A DNA stretch of 42,445 nucleotides from Gomphosphaeria aponina SAG 52.96 = DSM 107014 (GCA_016903655.1 JADQBC010000011.1:1-42445); one strand, 5' to 3'; shown: positions 1-7,220, numbered from the stretch's first letter. The notes: a model not told the origin generated them from the letters alone. Made by a program: numbers and translations.

Positions 1-4
1 AGAC

Positions 5-64
5 TTATCCCAGCACGGTTTTTGTTGATATCCCCAATTTTCGAGCAAATTCCTTTGTTCTCAT
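5..64 (-). pseudogene. Possible IS607-type recombinase N-terminal fragment
   Basis: A 19-codon reading frame beginning MRTKEFARKLGISTKTVL resembles the MerR-like helix-turn-helix at the N-terminus of IS607-family serine recombinases. It stops at TAA just where an Arg-Trp-Asp stretch is usual. The bases after the stop read Asp-Lys-Ser in another frame, as expected of a small deletion or frameshift. The window edge prevents checking the rest. The call is weak because it rests on one short motif. Confidence 0.25.
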
Positions 65-74
65 ATATTTCTTT

Positions 75-118
75 TTTCTTAGACATTTGACCACTAATGT
101 CTATCTTAGTCTAAGAAA
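75..118. repeat. 10-bp inverted repeat
   Basis: TTTCTTAGAC (75-84) is matched perfectly by GTCTAAGAAA (109-118) across a 24-nt spacer. It lies just downstream of the minus-strand vWA fragment. It could be a transcript-end hairpin or a protein-binding site. There is no clear U-tract on the minus strand, so its role is open. Confidence 0.4.
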
Positions 119-125
119 GTAGGGG

Positions 126-467
126 TTAGCCCAGAACAGTAGCGCCACCATCCCTTTGCAAGCGATCGATCCATTGACATAAAGCTGCTACATATTCTGG
201 TTTATCCATTTTCACAACATTTAAAGGGGAAGATGGTCCGAAAATATGATTTTTATCTTTAAATGCAGTTAAAGAAACAAAATCAGCGGGTAAACCAGAA
301 AGTTGATAAGCTCTTTTATGGACATTAATTAAAAAGTGCTTAATTTCCTGTTGAGCTATTTGAAAATCTCTGACACTAATGGAAGCGGTGCAATCTATTA
401 CTATGGATAATAACCAGGGTACTGGTACATTAAAAACCCCTACTTCTTTTTGATGTAAAATAACCAT
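126..467 (-). CDS. von Willebrand factor A-like domain protein, truncated
   Basis: 113 residues. The N-terminal half reads like the first strand of a vWA domain: WLLSIVIDCTASISVRDF places D-x-T-x-S where the metal-ion-dependent adhesion site has DxSxS. It ends at GGATVLG, close to where the threonine-containing second MIDAS loop should begin, so roughly the last third of a normal 180-200 aa vWA domain is missing. The start is supported by AAGGAG about 8 nt upstream. It is the last of four small minus-strand genes. The closest family by feel is the TerY-like vWA group, but this is a guess. It may be a decaying gene rather than a working protein. Confidence 0.5.
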   Translation of the reverse strand: MVILHQKEVGVFNVPVPWLLSIVIDCTASISVRDFQIAQQEIKHFLINVHKRAYQLSGLPADFVSLTAFKDKNHIFGPSSPLNVVKMDKPEYVAALCQWIDRLQRDGGATVLG

Positions 468-513
468 TGTTTTCTTCTCCTTAATTTGATTGAATCTTGA
501 TTAATTTCTTGAG

Positions 514-741
514 CTATCCTTTTTTATTCCCAATAGCCATAGACAAAACAATACTAGGAACAACAACTAAGCTAATTCCTGTTATTGCTAAATCACTATT
601 TTCATTGATTATCCCAATAGTCGTCATCGTCAAACCTGCTATAATCAGCACTGGACTGAGATAAACCGTTAAATAAATAGCCAAGGGAATACCGAAAACA
701 AGTATAATAATTACACCAATAATTAAAGTAATAGGTTCCAT
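514..741 (-). CDS. Small hydrophobic membrane protein, unknown function
   Basis: 75 residues, almost entirely hydrophobic, with two or three likely membrane segments (about residues 4-28, 30-46 and 51-70) and a basic end (GNKKG). A good ribosome-binding site (GAGAGGAAAAA) precedes the ATG. It sits between the acidic 68-aa gene and the vWA fragment on the same strand and may be co-transcribed with them. No family was recognised. Confidence 0.55.
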   Translation of the reverse strand: MEPITLIIGVIIILVFGIPLAIYLTVYLSPVLIIAGLTMTTIGIINENSDLAITGISLVVVPSIVLSMAIGNKKG

Positions 742-861
742 TTTTTCCTCTCTTGAAAAGGGTAAACAAATTAGCTAAAAACTAATAACATTGCTTAATG
801 AGGTACATAAATAAAAGTAAATGTACCTCATTTAAGTGGTTAATAATTATTCACCACCATC

Positions 862-1068
862 TTATTCACCACCATCATCATCACCACCATCATCATCACC
901 ATCATCTTCTTCTTCATTACATTCAATTTGAGTGTCAGAAGCAAATCCCCAACCTGTTGAACTTTGACTAAACGATGCCATGCCATTTTCACAACCTGAA
1001 TCTATATCTACATCTATAGATGTTTCGTTTGTGTTTGAACTATCGGTGGATATGGAAAAATTAGACAT
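862..1068 (-). CDS. Small acidic Asp/Gly-tailed peptide
   Basis: 68 residues, very acidic and rich in Ser/Thr/Asn at the N-terminus. The tail alternates Asp and Gly (DDGDDDGGDDDGGE), encoded by a run of near-identical triplets at 865-900. Two cysteines are present (SGCENG and IECNEE). AAGGAGG upstream of the ATG is the best Shine-Dalgarno in this part of the window, which argues for real translation. It starts 17 nt after the 130-aa gene. No signal peptide is seen. It could be an exported or calcium-binding peptide or a substrate of its neighbours, but nothing proves this. Confidence 0.5.
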   Translation of the reverse strand: MSNFSISTDSSNTNETSIDVDIDSGCENGMASFSQSSTGWGFASDTQIECNEEEDDGDDDGGDDDGGE

Positions 1069-1084
1069 TGGTTCCTCCTTGTAT

Positions 1085-1477
1085 TTAATCGATTATGCGA
1101 ATACCACGCTCTTTTTTATCTTGGTTAATCAAAAACCTGATTCTTTCTTCTACTAGCGGTGCATTTTTAATGGCTTTTAGCACACAAAATGGATAAGAAG
1201 ATTTACTGGGATATAGGGAAATATCAGCGAACAGCAGGGGTTTTTTCCTCAAAATTTGGCGAAAAACATCTATTATCTGATAAAAAATACCCCGATGTAA
1301 ATTGGGATTAGGCTGCAATCGATATAACTCTTCTGTGTATTTCTTGCGGCGAAAAGCTCCCTCAATAATGGATACTCTTTGACTGGTGATAGTATATTCA
1401 GATCGCAAAATTTCAACGAATTTAATCCAATTAATGGGGATAATTAATAAAAAACACTTACTAGGTTTTAAGCGCAT
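1085..1477 (-). CDS. Hypothetical protein, 130 aa
   Basis: A soluble, basic protein with no recognised domain. It contains a lysine/arginine-rich middle (EGAFRRKKYTEEL, FRQILRKKPLL) and a C-terminal ERIRFLINQDKKERGIRIID. No obvious ribosome-binding site precedes the ATG at 1477, so the start is uncertain. It is the first gene of the small minus-strand group, followed after 17 nt by the acidic peptide gene. Confidence 0.45.
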   Translation of the reverse strand: MRLKPSKCFLLIIPINWIKFVEILRSEYTITSQRVSIIEGAFRRKKYTEELYRLQPNPNLHRGIFYQIIDVFRQILRKKPLLFADISLYPSKSSYPFCVLKAIKNAPLVEERIRFLINQDKKERGIRIID

Positions 1478-1599
1478 TACTAATTGTTCATTTTGTCTTT
1501 GAGACAGTATTAACCACCTCCTTTGAACAAAGGTTTTATTAAATTGTCGAGGTACTTAACTTGAATATTGCTCACAGTTGGAAAACTCTCTTTCCTCAC

Positions 1600-1936
1600 T
1601 TACTTTTTCTTTCCTCCCTTTACAGGTTATTTATACAAAATATGTTCTAAGTTAATGAGGGCAATGGTTTGAGTCGATTTACTCCTTTTTTATTTGTTAC
1701 TTACTCTTTCTTCCTCCCTTTACAGGTTATTTATGCAAAATATGTTCTAAGTTAATAAGGGCAATGGTTTGATTGGTTTACTCCTTTTTTATTTGTTACT
1801 TACTCTTTCTTCCTCCCTTTACAGGTTATTTATGCAAAATATGTTCTAAGTTAATCAGGGCAATGGTTTGAGTCGATTTACTCCTTTTTTATTTGTTACT
1901 TAGTTTTTCTTCCTCCCTTTACAGGTTATTTATGCA
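1600..1936. repeat. About 100-bp direct tandem repeat, 3.3 copies
   Basis: The phrase CCTCCCTTTACAGGTTATTTA begins at about 1613, 1713, 1812 and 1912, a period of 99-100 bp, and the intervening DNA is nearly identical. The fourth copy is cut after TTATGCAA. Each unit also holds TATGTTCTAAGTTAAT and GGGCAATGGTTTGA. No coding potential is seen. Confidence 0.85.
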
Positions 1937-1940
1937 ACTT

Positions 1941-2070
1941 ACATTCCGCACTTCAAAATTTAGCCTAATTGATTGCCCAACATTTCCATTTGATTACTGC
2001 ATTTAGGGTAGATTTTGACAAATTGGCGATGCCTTTCGTCTGAATTGGTATATTGCGACGTGCGGAATGT
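1941..2070. repeat. 130-bp element with 11-bp terminal inverted repeats
   Basis: ACATTCCGCAC (1941-1951) and GTGCGGAATGT (2060-2070) are perfect inverted repeats bounding 108 bp of non-coding sequence. This resembles a small non-autonomous insertion. The flanks show no obvious target duplication. It follows the last partial copy of the 100-bp repeat directly. Confidence 0.5.
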
Positions 2071-2098
2071 GGGATAGTAATATTGGTATGGAATAAAA

Positions 2099-2431
2099 TG
2101 TAGGTTGGGTTGAACGAAGTGAAACCCAAAAAATTAAGGTATAGCAGAAGGCAGAAGGCTCCAGGGCCCAAGGCAGAAGGAAAACCCTTACTATTATTAA
2201 GTTAACCTTTTGCGAAACCGTAAAAAACCCCACCCCAACCCTCCCCTTGGTAAGGGGAGGGAGCCCTACATTCCAAGCATTTCTCCCCCCCTTGCCAAGG
2301 GGGGGTAGGGGGGGTTAACACTACTTTCGCAAAAGGTCTAGTTTTAGATTTTGATAATGTCAATACTATTCCCCTCTTTGCTATAAGAAATAAAAGCAAT
2401 GTTGGGTTTCGTTACCGAGGGCCCAACCTAC
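2099..2431. repeat. Inverted pair of TGTAGGTTGGG repeats
   Basis: TGTAGGTTGGGTTGAACGAA begins at about 2099, and the reverse arrangement, ending GGGCCCAACCTACA, lies at about 2400-2431. Each half is itself partly palindromic (GGTTGGG ... AACCCAA), a type of dispersed repeat common in cyanobacterial spacers. Family A copy A1 lies between the two halves. Confidence 0.5.
2203..2340 (+). mobile_element. Family A palindromic element, copy A1
   Basis: The ends TTAACCTTTTGCGAAA and TTTCGCAAAAGGTCTA are inverted repeats. The interior has the family's C-rich then G-rich blocks (CCCCACCCCAACC, CCTTGCCAAGG, GGTAGGGGGGGTTAACA). There is no transposase, so it is non-autonomous. The left end is degenerate (TTAACC instead of TAGACC). 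Confidence 0.65.
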
Positions 2432-2515
2432 AAGATCAGCGATCGCACTTAATTTAATTAAGGCAATGGTTTGAGTTGGTTGAGTGGTTTATTAGGGCAA
2501 TGGTTTGATTGGTTT

Positions 2516-2758
2516 GGGAGCATCCCATTTTTATGAATTTATCTTATGTAGTGCGAGCATATTGCTCGCTGCTGCGCTTGTTAGCGAGCAAGGTGGTTGT
2601 TAGCGAGCAAGATGGTTGTTAGCGAGCAAGATGGTTGTTAGCGAGCAAGGTGGTTGTTAGCGAGCAAGGTGGTTGTTAGCGAGCAAGGTGCTTGTTAGCG
2701 AGCAAGATGGTTGTTAGCGAGCAAGATGCTCGCACTACAAAAAAATTGGGATGCTCCC
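2516..2758. mobile_element. Family C palindromic element, copy C1, with 8-bp target duplication
   Basis: The element runs from GGGAGCATCCCA to TGGGATGCTCCC and is flanked by perfect direct repeats ATTGGTTT at 2508-2515 and 2759-2766. The core is eight tandem 19-bp units (TTGTTAGCGAGCAAGRTGG) from about 2578 to 2731. Between core and ends lie the inverted segments GTAGTGCGAGCAT and ATGCTCGCACTAC. No open frame codes for a transposase, so movement would need an enzyme from elsewhere. Confidence 0.8.
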
Positions 2759-2957
2759 ATTGGTTTTTATCCCTCTTTAATTTTCTTTCGTGTCACAAGG
2801 CAAAATTTAGACAAAATCGTCTCAAACCCTTGCAGTGACTGGTTTTTAACTTTATTTCTTGCTTTTTTGGCTCAATTATGCTAATATATTCCTAAGTAGG
2901 GGATTCTGGAGATGCTATGTGTATCTAAATGTAGTTTAATGTTTTGGAGATTATTAG

Positions 2958-4349
2958 ATGTGCAATTTTTTAACAGCTTTGGCAAGTTTTCCTCAAAGTG
3001 AATTAAAGGAAAGTTTATTTAATTTTTGTCAAATACAAGATGAGGAGAAAAAATTAGAATCTCAAGGTGGTGAGCAGCTTCTTTTGAAAAGATTAAAATA
3101 TCAAGATAAAAAGTTAAAAGCTTACTTAAATGCGACACTATATCTTATTTGTAAAAATGCAGTTAAATGTAAAAATCCCAACTTAATTGATGAATATGAG
3201 TCTTTATTAGGAAAAGTAGTAGCAGAGTCACTCAGAGTAATTTGCATAAATTTAGAATTAAATGCTGAAAGAACCTTAGAAGAAAATTTATCTACTTGGT
3301 TATGTGAAATAAGGCGTTTTAGGTATCAATGGTTAGATATTGTTACTGCTGCTAGACGGAGAAGGGAAGATCGCTTGTTTGATGTTTTGGAAGAAACGGT
3401 TAGTCAAAATGAAGCTGGTTTTACTTTAGATGAATTTTATAATCAAGCACAAATTAGAAATAATCAATCGCAAGCAGATATAACAAGAGAAGACGCAGAA
3501 GAGTTTTTAAATAAGCAGGTGAGAAAGATTAGAGGGACAATTATTCCGAGAGAAACAGGAATTAAGATTTATCAATTTCCTCCTAATATAAAAAAGCTTA
3601 CTTTTCAACAAGAGTTGAAAAAAAATATTAAAGCTACTAGTTCCACTAATACTCCTGTGGGAGAAAATGGGGAAGAAGAGTATGGAGATATTATCTTAGG
3701 TAATGAGCAAAATTTTTGGCAGGTATTGGATAAAGTAACGAGGGAGAAAACTGAGGAAGCTTTAACTATTGAACAAAGAATACTTGACTGGGTGAGAAAT
3801 GACCCTGAAAATGAATTGAGGGATACATATCCCAAAGGATACCCTGATTGTAACTGCCATGTTTTGATTAATCATCATAATAGTGAGAAAGTTAATTTAA
3901 GCGAGTTGCAAAGAGAATTAGGGGTTAGGCAAAATTTATCTAATTATTGCGATCGCACTTGTTTCCCCCTTGTTTATGAGAAAATTTTGGCTTTTTATTC
4001 CCCTAATATTTTGGCAAAAAAAGACAATGATATTAACCCAGAATATGCCAGACAAGATGATATTTTTCGCTCCTATATTCAAGATGATTTAGAGTTTAAG
4101 CTACGAAATTGTTTTACCCTAAATAAGAATGGAGAAAAATTCAATGCGCAAACATTAACTAGGTATATGTTACCGATTTTTCGACAGCAAAGAGCTATGA
4201 CCGCAATAGCTCAAGAATATGGGTTTACTAATGATAAATTAAACTATTTTTGGAAAAAAGAAGTGCTGATGTTACTGAGTAAAATTGTGATAGAAGAATT
4301 AGAGGCAGATTGTAAAATAACAGAAGAAATAAGAACAGGAGGAAATTAA
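2958..4349 (+). CDS. Sigma-70-like regulatory protein of the DUF1822/CHAT locus 1
   Basis: 463 residues, helical and charged. It matches in outline the cyanobacterial sigma-70-like proteins encoded upstream of DUF1822 genes. There is an N-terminal helical region, a basic stretch near residue 130 (TAARRRREDRLFDVLEE), a mid-to-late motif beginning DPENELRD followed by a Cys-rich segment (DCNCH, then NYCDRTC), and a C-terminal region that may contain a helix-turn-helix (MTAIAQEYGFTNDKLNYFWK). GGAGATT precedes the ATG. Its stop overlaps the start of the DUF1822 gene (TAATG), so the two are translationally coupled. A paralogue lies at 26025-27008 beside the second DUF1822 gene. Sigma activity is inferred; core-binding regions 2 and 4 are not clearly visible, and it could be a non-sigma DNA-binding protein. 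Confidence 0.6.
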   Translation: MCNFLTALASFPQSELKESLFNFCQIQDEEKKLESQGGEQLLLKRLKYQDKKLKAYLNATLYLICKNAVKCKNPNLIDEYESLLGKVVAESLRVICINLELNAERTLEENLSTWLCEIRRFRYQWLDIVTAARRRREDRLFDVLEETVSQNEAGFTLDEFYNQAQIRNNQSQADITREDAEEFLNKQVRKIRGTIIPRETGIKIYQFPPNIKKLTFQQELKKNIKATSSTNTPVGENGEEEYGDIILGNEQNFWQVLDKVTREKTEEALTIEQRILDWVRNDPENELRDTYPKGYPDCNCHVLINHHNSEKVNLSELQRELGVRQNLSNYCDRTCFPLVYEKILAFYSPNILAKKDNDINPEYARQDDIFRSYIQDDLEFKLRNCFTLNKNGEKFNAQTLTRYMLPIFRQQRAMTAIAQEYGFTNDKLNYFWKKEVLMLLSKIVIEELEADCKITEEIRTGGN

Positions 4350-5359
4350 TGATGAATAATAACTTAAGAGAAAAAAAACATATTCCCATACCCATAACTA
4401 ATCGAGTGCTTACCAAAGCTAAAACTTATGCAGCGCAATTGGAAAACCCTGCCCAGAAAGAGGAAGTTTTTCTCAATACTTTAGCGGTAAATACGGTTAA
4501 TCAATATTTGCAATGGGGGGAAATAGAAACAGACTTAGACAAAAGTTATAGTGAGCATCCTGTACACAGAATAATTGCTCCTAGGGCTGATTTATATTTA
4601 CCTAATTTTGAGGGACGTTTATTATGTTGTCCTTTAAAACCAGGGGAAAATATAATTACTTTACCTACTAATATTGACCAAGTTTTGGGTTATGTGGCGG
4701 TGCAGTTTCAAGAAACATTAGACCTCTTGCGAAACCGTAAAAAACCCCACCCCAACCCTCCCCGCGGGTTCGGGAGGGAGGATTATAACCAAACATTTCC
4801 CCCCCTTACCAAGGGGGGGGAGGATTATAACCAGACATTTCCCCCCCTTACCAAGGGGGGGGGAGGGGGGGTTAACAGCACTTTTGCAAGAGGTCTATTA
4901 GAAGCAGTGGACTTGGTGGGGTTTTTACCTTTTCAAGAAAATTTACCTCAAGAAATGTCTATTAATGATTTCCAGGAAACTGAAACTATTTTTGATTATT
5001 TTTTCCGCTGGGAAGAAGAGTTATTAGTTTTGGCAGAGTTTAAAAATGATCCAGTTTTTATGGAAGTAGAAAATATGCTTGAAAATACTGATTGGTTGGT
5101 AATTATTAAGCAGTTAGAGCGCATGGTTAGTGAGGAAGAACCGTTTTTATATGGTACAGAAGGCGCTGACATTATTGCTAATATGCTGGATAAAAAAGAG
5201 GAAAGTTCAACAAATAGGGAGGGAAAAACAAATAATGAGTTAGTTACAACGAGGGAGGATGAATTTACAAAAAGTTTAGATATAAGTAAACGCAAAGCAT
5301 TAGAAGATATTGCCGAAAAACTGATTAATGATTTAAAACCTATTTGGGATGAAGGATGA
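4349..5359 (+). CDS. DUF1822 family protein carrying an in-frame family A insertion
   Basis: 336 residues. The N-terminal half is typical of DUF1822: HIPIPIT, then EEVFLNTLAVNTVNQYL, then GRLLCCPLKPGENIITLP and AVQFQETL. At residue 124 it is interrupted by 60 residues that are a translated family A element (LLRNRKKPHPNPP... to ...STFARGL), after which DUF1822 sequence resumes with EAVDLVGFLPF. Deleting exactly 180 nt rejoins VQFQETL to EAVDLVGFL, matching VQFQESLDKVKLLGFY in the paralogue at 24777-26006. It lacks the roughly 150-residue C-terminal domain of that paralogue. The function of the family is unknown. Position between the sigma-like gene and, further on, a CHAT protease suggests a role in sensing or scaffolding. 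Confidence 0.8.
   Translation: MMNNNLREKKHIPIPITNRVLTKAKTYAAQLENPAQKEEVFLNTLAVNTVNQYLQWGEIETDLDKSYSEHPVHRIIAPRADLYLPNFEGRLLCCPLKPGENIITLPTNIDQVLGYVAVQFQETLDLLRNRKKPHPNPPRGFGREDYNQTFPPLTKGGEDYNQTFPPLTKGGGGGVNSTFARGLLEAVDLVGFLPFQENLPQEMSINDFQETETIFDYFFRWEEELLVLAEFKNDPVFMEVENMLENTDWLVIIKQLERMVSEEEPFLYGTEGADIIANMLDKKEESSTNREGKTNNELVTTREDEFTKSLDISKRKALEDIAEKLINDLKPIWDEG
4719..4897 (+). mobile_element. Family A palindromic element, copy A2, inside a gene
   Basis: The ends TAGACCTCTTGCGAAA and TTTTGCAAGAGGTCTA are inverted, and ATTA lies at both outer edges (4717-4720 and 4897-4900). The interior holds a duplicated block: GATTATAACC followed by CATTTCCCCCCCTTACC occurs twice. One frame is open throughout and is read as part of the DUF1822 protein. 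Confidence 0.85.
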
Positions 5360-5442
5360 ATATGAGTTGGGAGTTATGAACAGTTATGAATGTTTCATTA
5401 TTAACTGTTCATGCTTCATTGTTAACTATTCAAGGAGTAAAA

Positions 5443-5994
5443 ATGCAATTACTAACCAGAAAATTTACTGTAACTGATTACCAAAAAATGGCAGAAATGG
5501 GGATTTTTCAGCCAGAGGAAAGAGTGGAATTAATTGAGGGAGAAATCATCAAAATGTCACCCATTGGCTTTAAGCATGGAGTTTGTATAATTAGTTTAAC
5601 CAATATATTAGCTAAAAAACTCGGAGAACGTGCTTTAATTAGTGTGCAAAATACCATACAATTAGATAATAACTCCCAACCTCAACCTGATGTGGTTTTA
5701 TTAAAAAATGATTTAGAAGTTTATAAAACGAGACATCCCCAACCTGCGGATATTTTTTTAATTATTGAAGTGGCAGATACAACGATAAAAAGCGATCGCT
5801 CTGTGAAAATACCTCTTTATGCCAGGGCAAATATTCCCGAAGTTTGGTTGGTGGATATTAATGAACAAACCGTAGAGGTTTATGGAAATAATCAATTAAA
5901 TAATTATCAAACAATGGCAAAATTTACGGGGGATGAAACCGTAACAATTATGGCATTTCCTGATGTAAAAATTCCAGTAAATCAAATCATTTAA
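5443..5994 (+). CDS. Uma2 family (DUF820) PD-(D/E)xK nuclease-like protein
   Basis: 183 residues from the ATG at 5443, chosen because AAGGAG lies 8 nt upstream; an in-frame ATG at 5386 has no such site. It is typical of Uma2 in length and motifs: LTVTDYQKMAEMG-like start (residues 8-20), ERVELIEGEI (27-35), QPDVVLL (D83), FLIIEVADTT (E109), then K116/K122 before IPLYARANIPEVWLVD. These residues fit a PD-(D/E)xK active site. Uma2 proteins are abundant in cyanobacteria and their biological role is unsettled. It lies 83 nt after the DUF1822 gene and may be co-transcribed, or may simply have landed there. Confidence 0.88.
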   Translation: MQLLTRKFTVTDYQKMAEMGIFQPEERVELIEGEIIKMSPIGFKHGVCIISLTNILAKKLGERALISVQNTIQLDNNSQPQPDVVLLKNDLEVYKTRHPQPADIFLIIEVADTTIKSDRSVKIPLYARANIPEVWLVDINEQTVEVYGNNQLNNYQTMAKFTGDETVTIMAFPDVKIPVNQII

Positions 5995-6043
5995 GATACA
6001 ACACCCCAAGACAAAACTATGATTAAATGATTATTATGATTAC

Positions 6044-6147
6044 TATAGCAATCCTAAATGATTTGTGATAAATTTGTTTGTATTTCCCCCCTTGTCTTCG
6101 GGGGGTTAGGGGGGATCGGATTTTACAACTCAAATAGGATTGCTATA
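6044..6147. mobile_element. Family B palindromic element, copy B1
   Basis: 104 bp bounded by TATAGCAATCCTAA and the inverted ATAGGATTGCTATA. The interior has CCCCCCTTGTCTTCGGGGGG, a strong hairpin with a TTCG-type loop. There is no coding capacity. It is nearly identical to B2 at 7117-7220, including its left flank ATGATTAC. Confidence 0.8.
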
Positions 6148-6222
6148 AATATAGACTGATAGTTAGTATTGATTATCAACAGCAGTTAATCTATATCAAA
6201 TATATCCTTACCCATGGAGAAT

Positions 6223-6921
6223 ATGACAAAAATAAGTGGAAAAATGACCCTTACTTTTAATCCTGAAAAGTATAAAGAAGTTTTAATTAAATATCAACCT
6301 AAATTGATTAAAACGGAGGCGGAAAATGAGCAAGCATTGGCTATTATTGAAGAGTTGATGCACAAAAAACATCGCAGCCCAGAAGAAACGGAATTATATC
6401 AACTGTTAATTATTTTAGTGGAAAAATTTGAGCAAGAATATTATTTATCAGGGGAAACAGCAAGGGAGCATCCCAATTTTTTTTGTAGTGCGAGCATCTT
6501 GCTCGCTAACAACCACCTTGCTCGCTAACAACCATCTTGCTCGCTAACAACCATCTTGCTCGCTAACAACCATCTTGCTCGCTAACAAGCGCAGCAGCGA
6601 GCAAGATGCTCGCACTACATAAGATAAATTCATAAAAATGGGATGCTCCCTGTTTGCTTACTTTTAGCGCAGCAGCGAGCAAGATGCTCGCACTACATAA
6701 GATAAATTCATAAAAATGAGATGCTCCCAACAGCAAGTGCCCAATCAGTGTTATTATTGTTAATGGAAGAAAAAGGAATGAAACAAGGAGATTTAGTTGA
6801 GATTTTTGGTTCTCAGGAGGTTGTCTCGGAAGTGATTAAGGGGAAAAGAAGTATTAGTGAAAATGAAGCAAAAGCTCTTGGAGAGTTTTTTAATGTTTCC
6901 CCTGGATTATTTATGTTGTAA
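6223..6921 (+). pseudogene. HigA-like antitoxin gene split by a family C element
   Basis: The first part (from MTKISGKMTLTFNPEKYKEV to EQEYYLSGETA) and the last part (SAQSVLLLLMEEKGMKQGDL to VSPGLFML) together match the cyanobacterial HigA-like helix-turn-helix antitoxin, about 130 aa. They are separated by family C element C2 plus one 8-bp target duplication, 273 nt in all. Removing these joins GGGGAAACAGCA to AGTGCCCAATCA in frame (SGETASAQSV). In the present sequence translation enters the element and stops at 6528. The start at 6223 has GGAG just upstream. The C-terminal part keeps the helix-turn-helix (LVEIFGSQEVVSEVIKGKR). No HigB/RelE toxin gene is visible nearby. Confidence 0.9.
6464..6728. 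mobile_element. Family C palindromic element, copy C2, with 8-bp target duplication
   Basis: 265 bp from GGGAGCATCCCA to GATGCTCCC, flanked by perfect AACAGCAA at 6456-6463 and 6729-6736. Five 19-bp units (CTTGCTCGCTAACAACCAT) lie at 6498-6592, inverted relative to C1. The right end is present twice: a first TGGGATGCTCCC ends at 6650, then TGTTTGCTTACTTT, then a second copy of the roughly 60-bp end. It inserted into the HigA-like gene. Confidence 0.85.
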
Positions 6922-6960
6922 GAAATTATGGCATACACCCACCAACAACAAAACTATGAT

Positions 6961-7096
6961 TAGACCTCTTGCAAAAGTGCTGTTAACCCCCCCTCCCCCC
7001 CTTGGTAAGGGGGGGAAATGTCTGGTTATAATCCTCCCTCCCCGAACCCGCGGGGAGGGTTGGGGTGGGGTTTTTTAGGGTTTCGCAAGAGGTCTA
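6961..7096 (-). mobile_element. Family A palindromic element, copy A3
   Basis: TAGACCTCTTGCAAAAG to TTTCGCAAGAGGTCTA, in reverse orientation to A2. Left flank AAAACTATGAT and right flank TTAAATGATTAAATG are contiguous at 7348-7375, where no element is present; that is an empty-site counterpart. Confidence 0.8.
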
Positions 7097-7116
7097 TTAA
7101 ATGATTAAATGATTAC

Positions 7117-7220
7117 TATAGCAATCCTAAATAATTTGTGAGAAATTTGTTTGTCTTTCCCCCCTTGTCTTCGGGGGGTTAGGGGGGATCGGATTTTACA
7201 ACTCAAATAGGATTGCTATA
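7117..7220. mobile_element. Family B palindromic element, copy B2
   Basis: 104 bp, nearly identical to B1. The left flank GATTAC and right flank TGATGGAAAA are joined by a single TA at 7373-7388 (GATTACTATGATGGAAAA). This indicates insertion at TA with TA duplication, as in IS630/Tc1-type elements. Confidence 0.85.

Larger units (their letters stand above)
1478..2957. other. Gene-free repeat nest
   Basis: About 1.5 kb without a credible gene. It holds a 100-bp tandem repeat, two inverted-repeat elements, one family A element and one family C element, listed separately. The phrase GGGCAATGGTTTGA from the tandem repeat recurs near 2460 and 2497, so the 100-bp repeat once reached further and was later interrupted by the family C element. 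Short open frames here run through the repeats and are not convincing genes. Confidence 0.7.

Noticed and set aside
2562-2740. CRISPR-like array of short repeats
   Set aside because: The 19-bp units are directly joined with no spacers, and the array lies inside an element with inverted ends and a target duplication. It is a minisatellite, not a CRISPR.
6857-7078. Open reading frame across family A copy A3
   Set aside because: It starts within the HigA-like coding region in another frame and runs into element sequence; no independent support.
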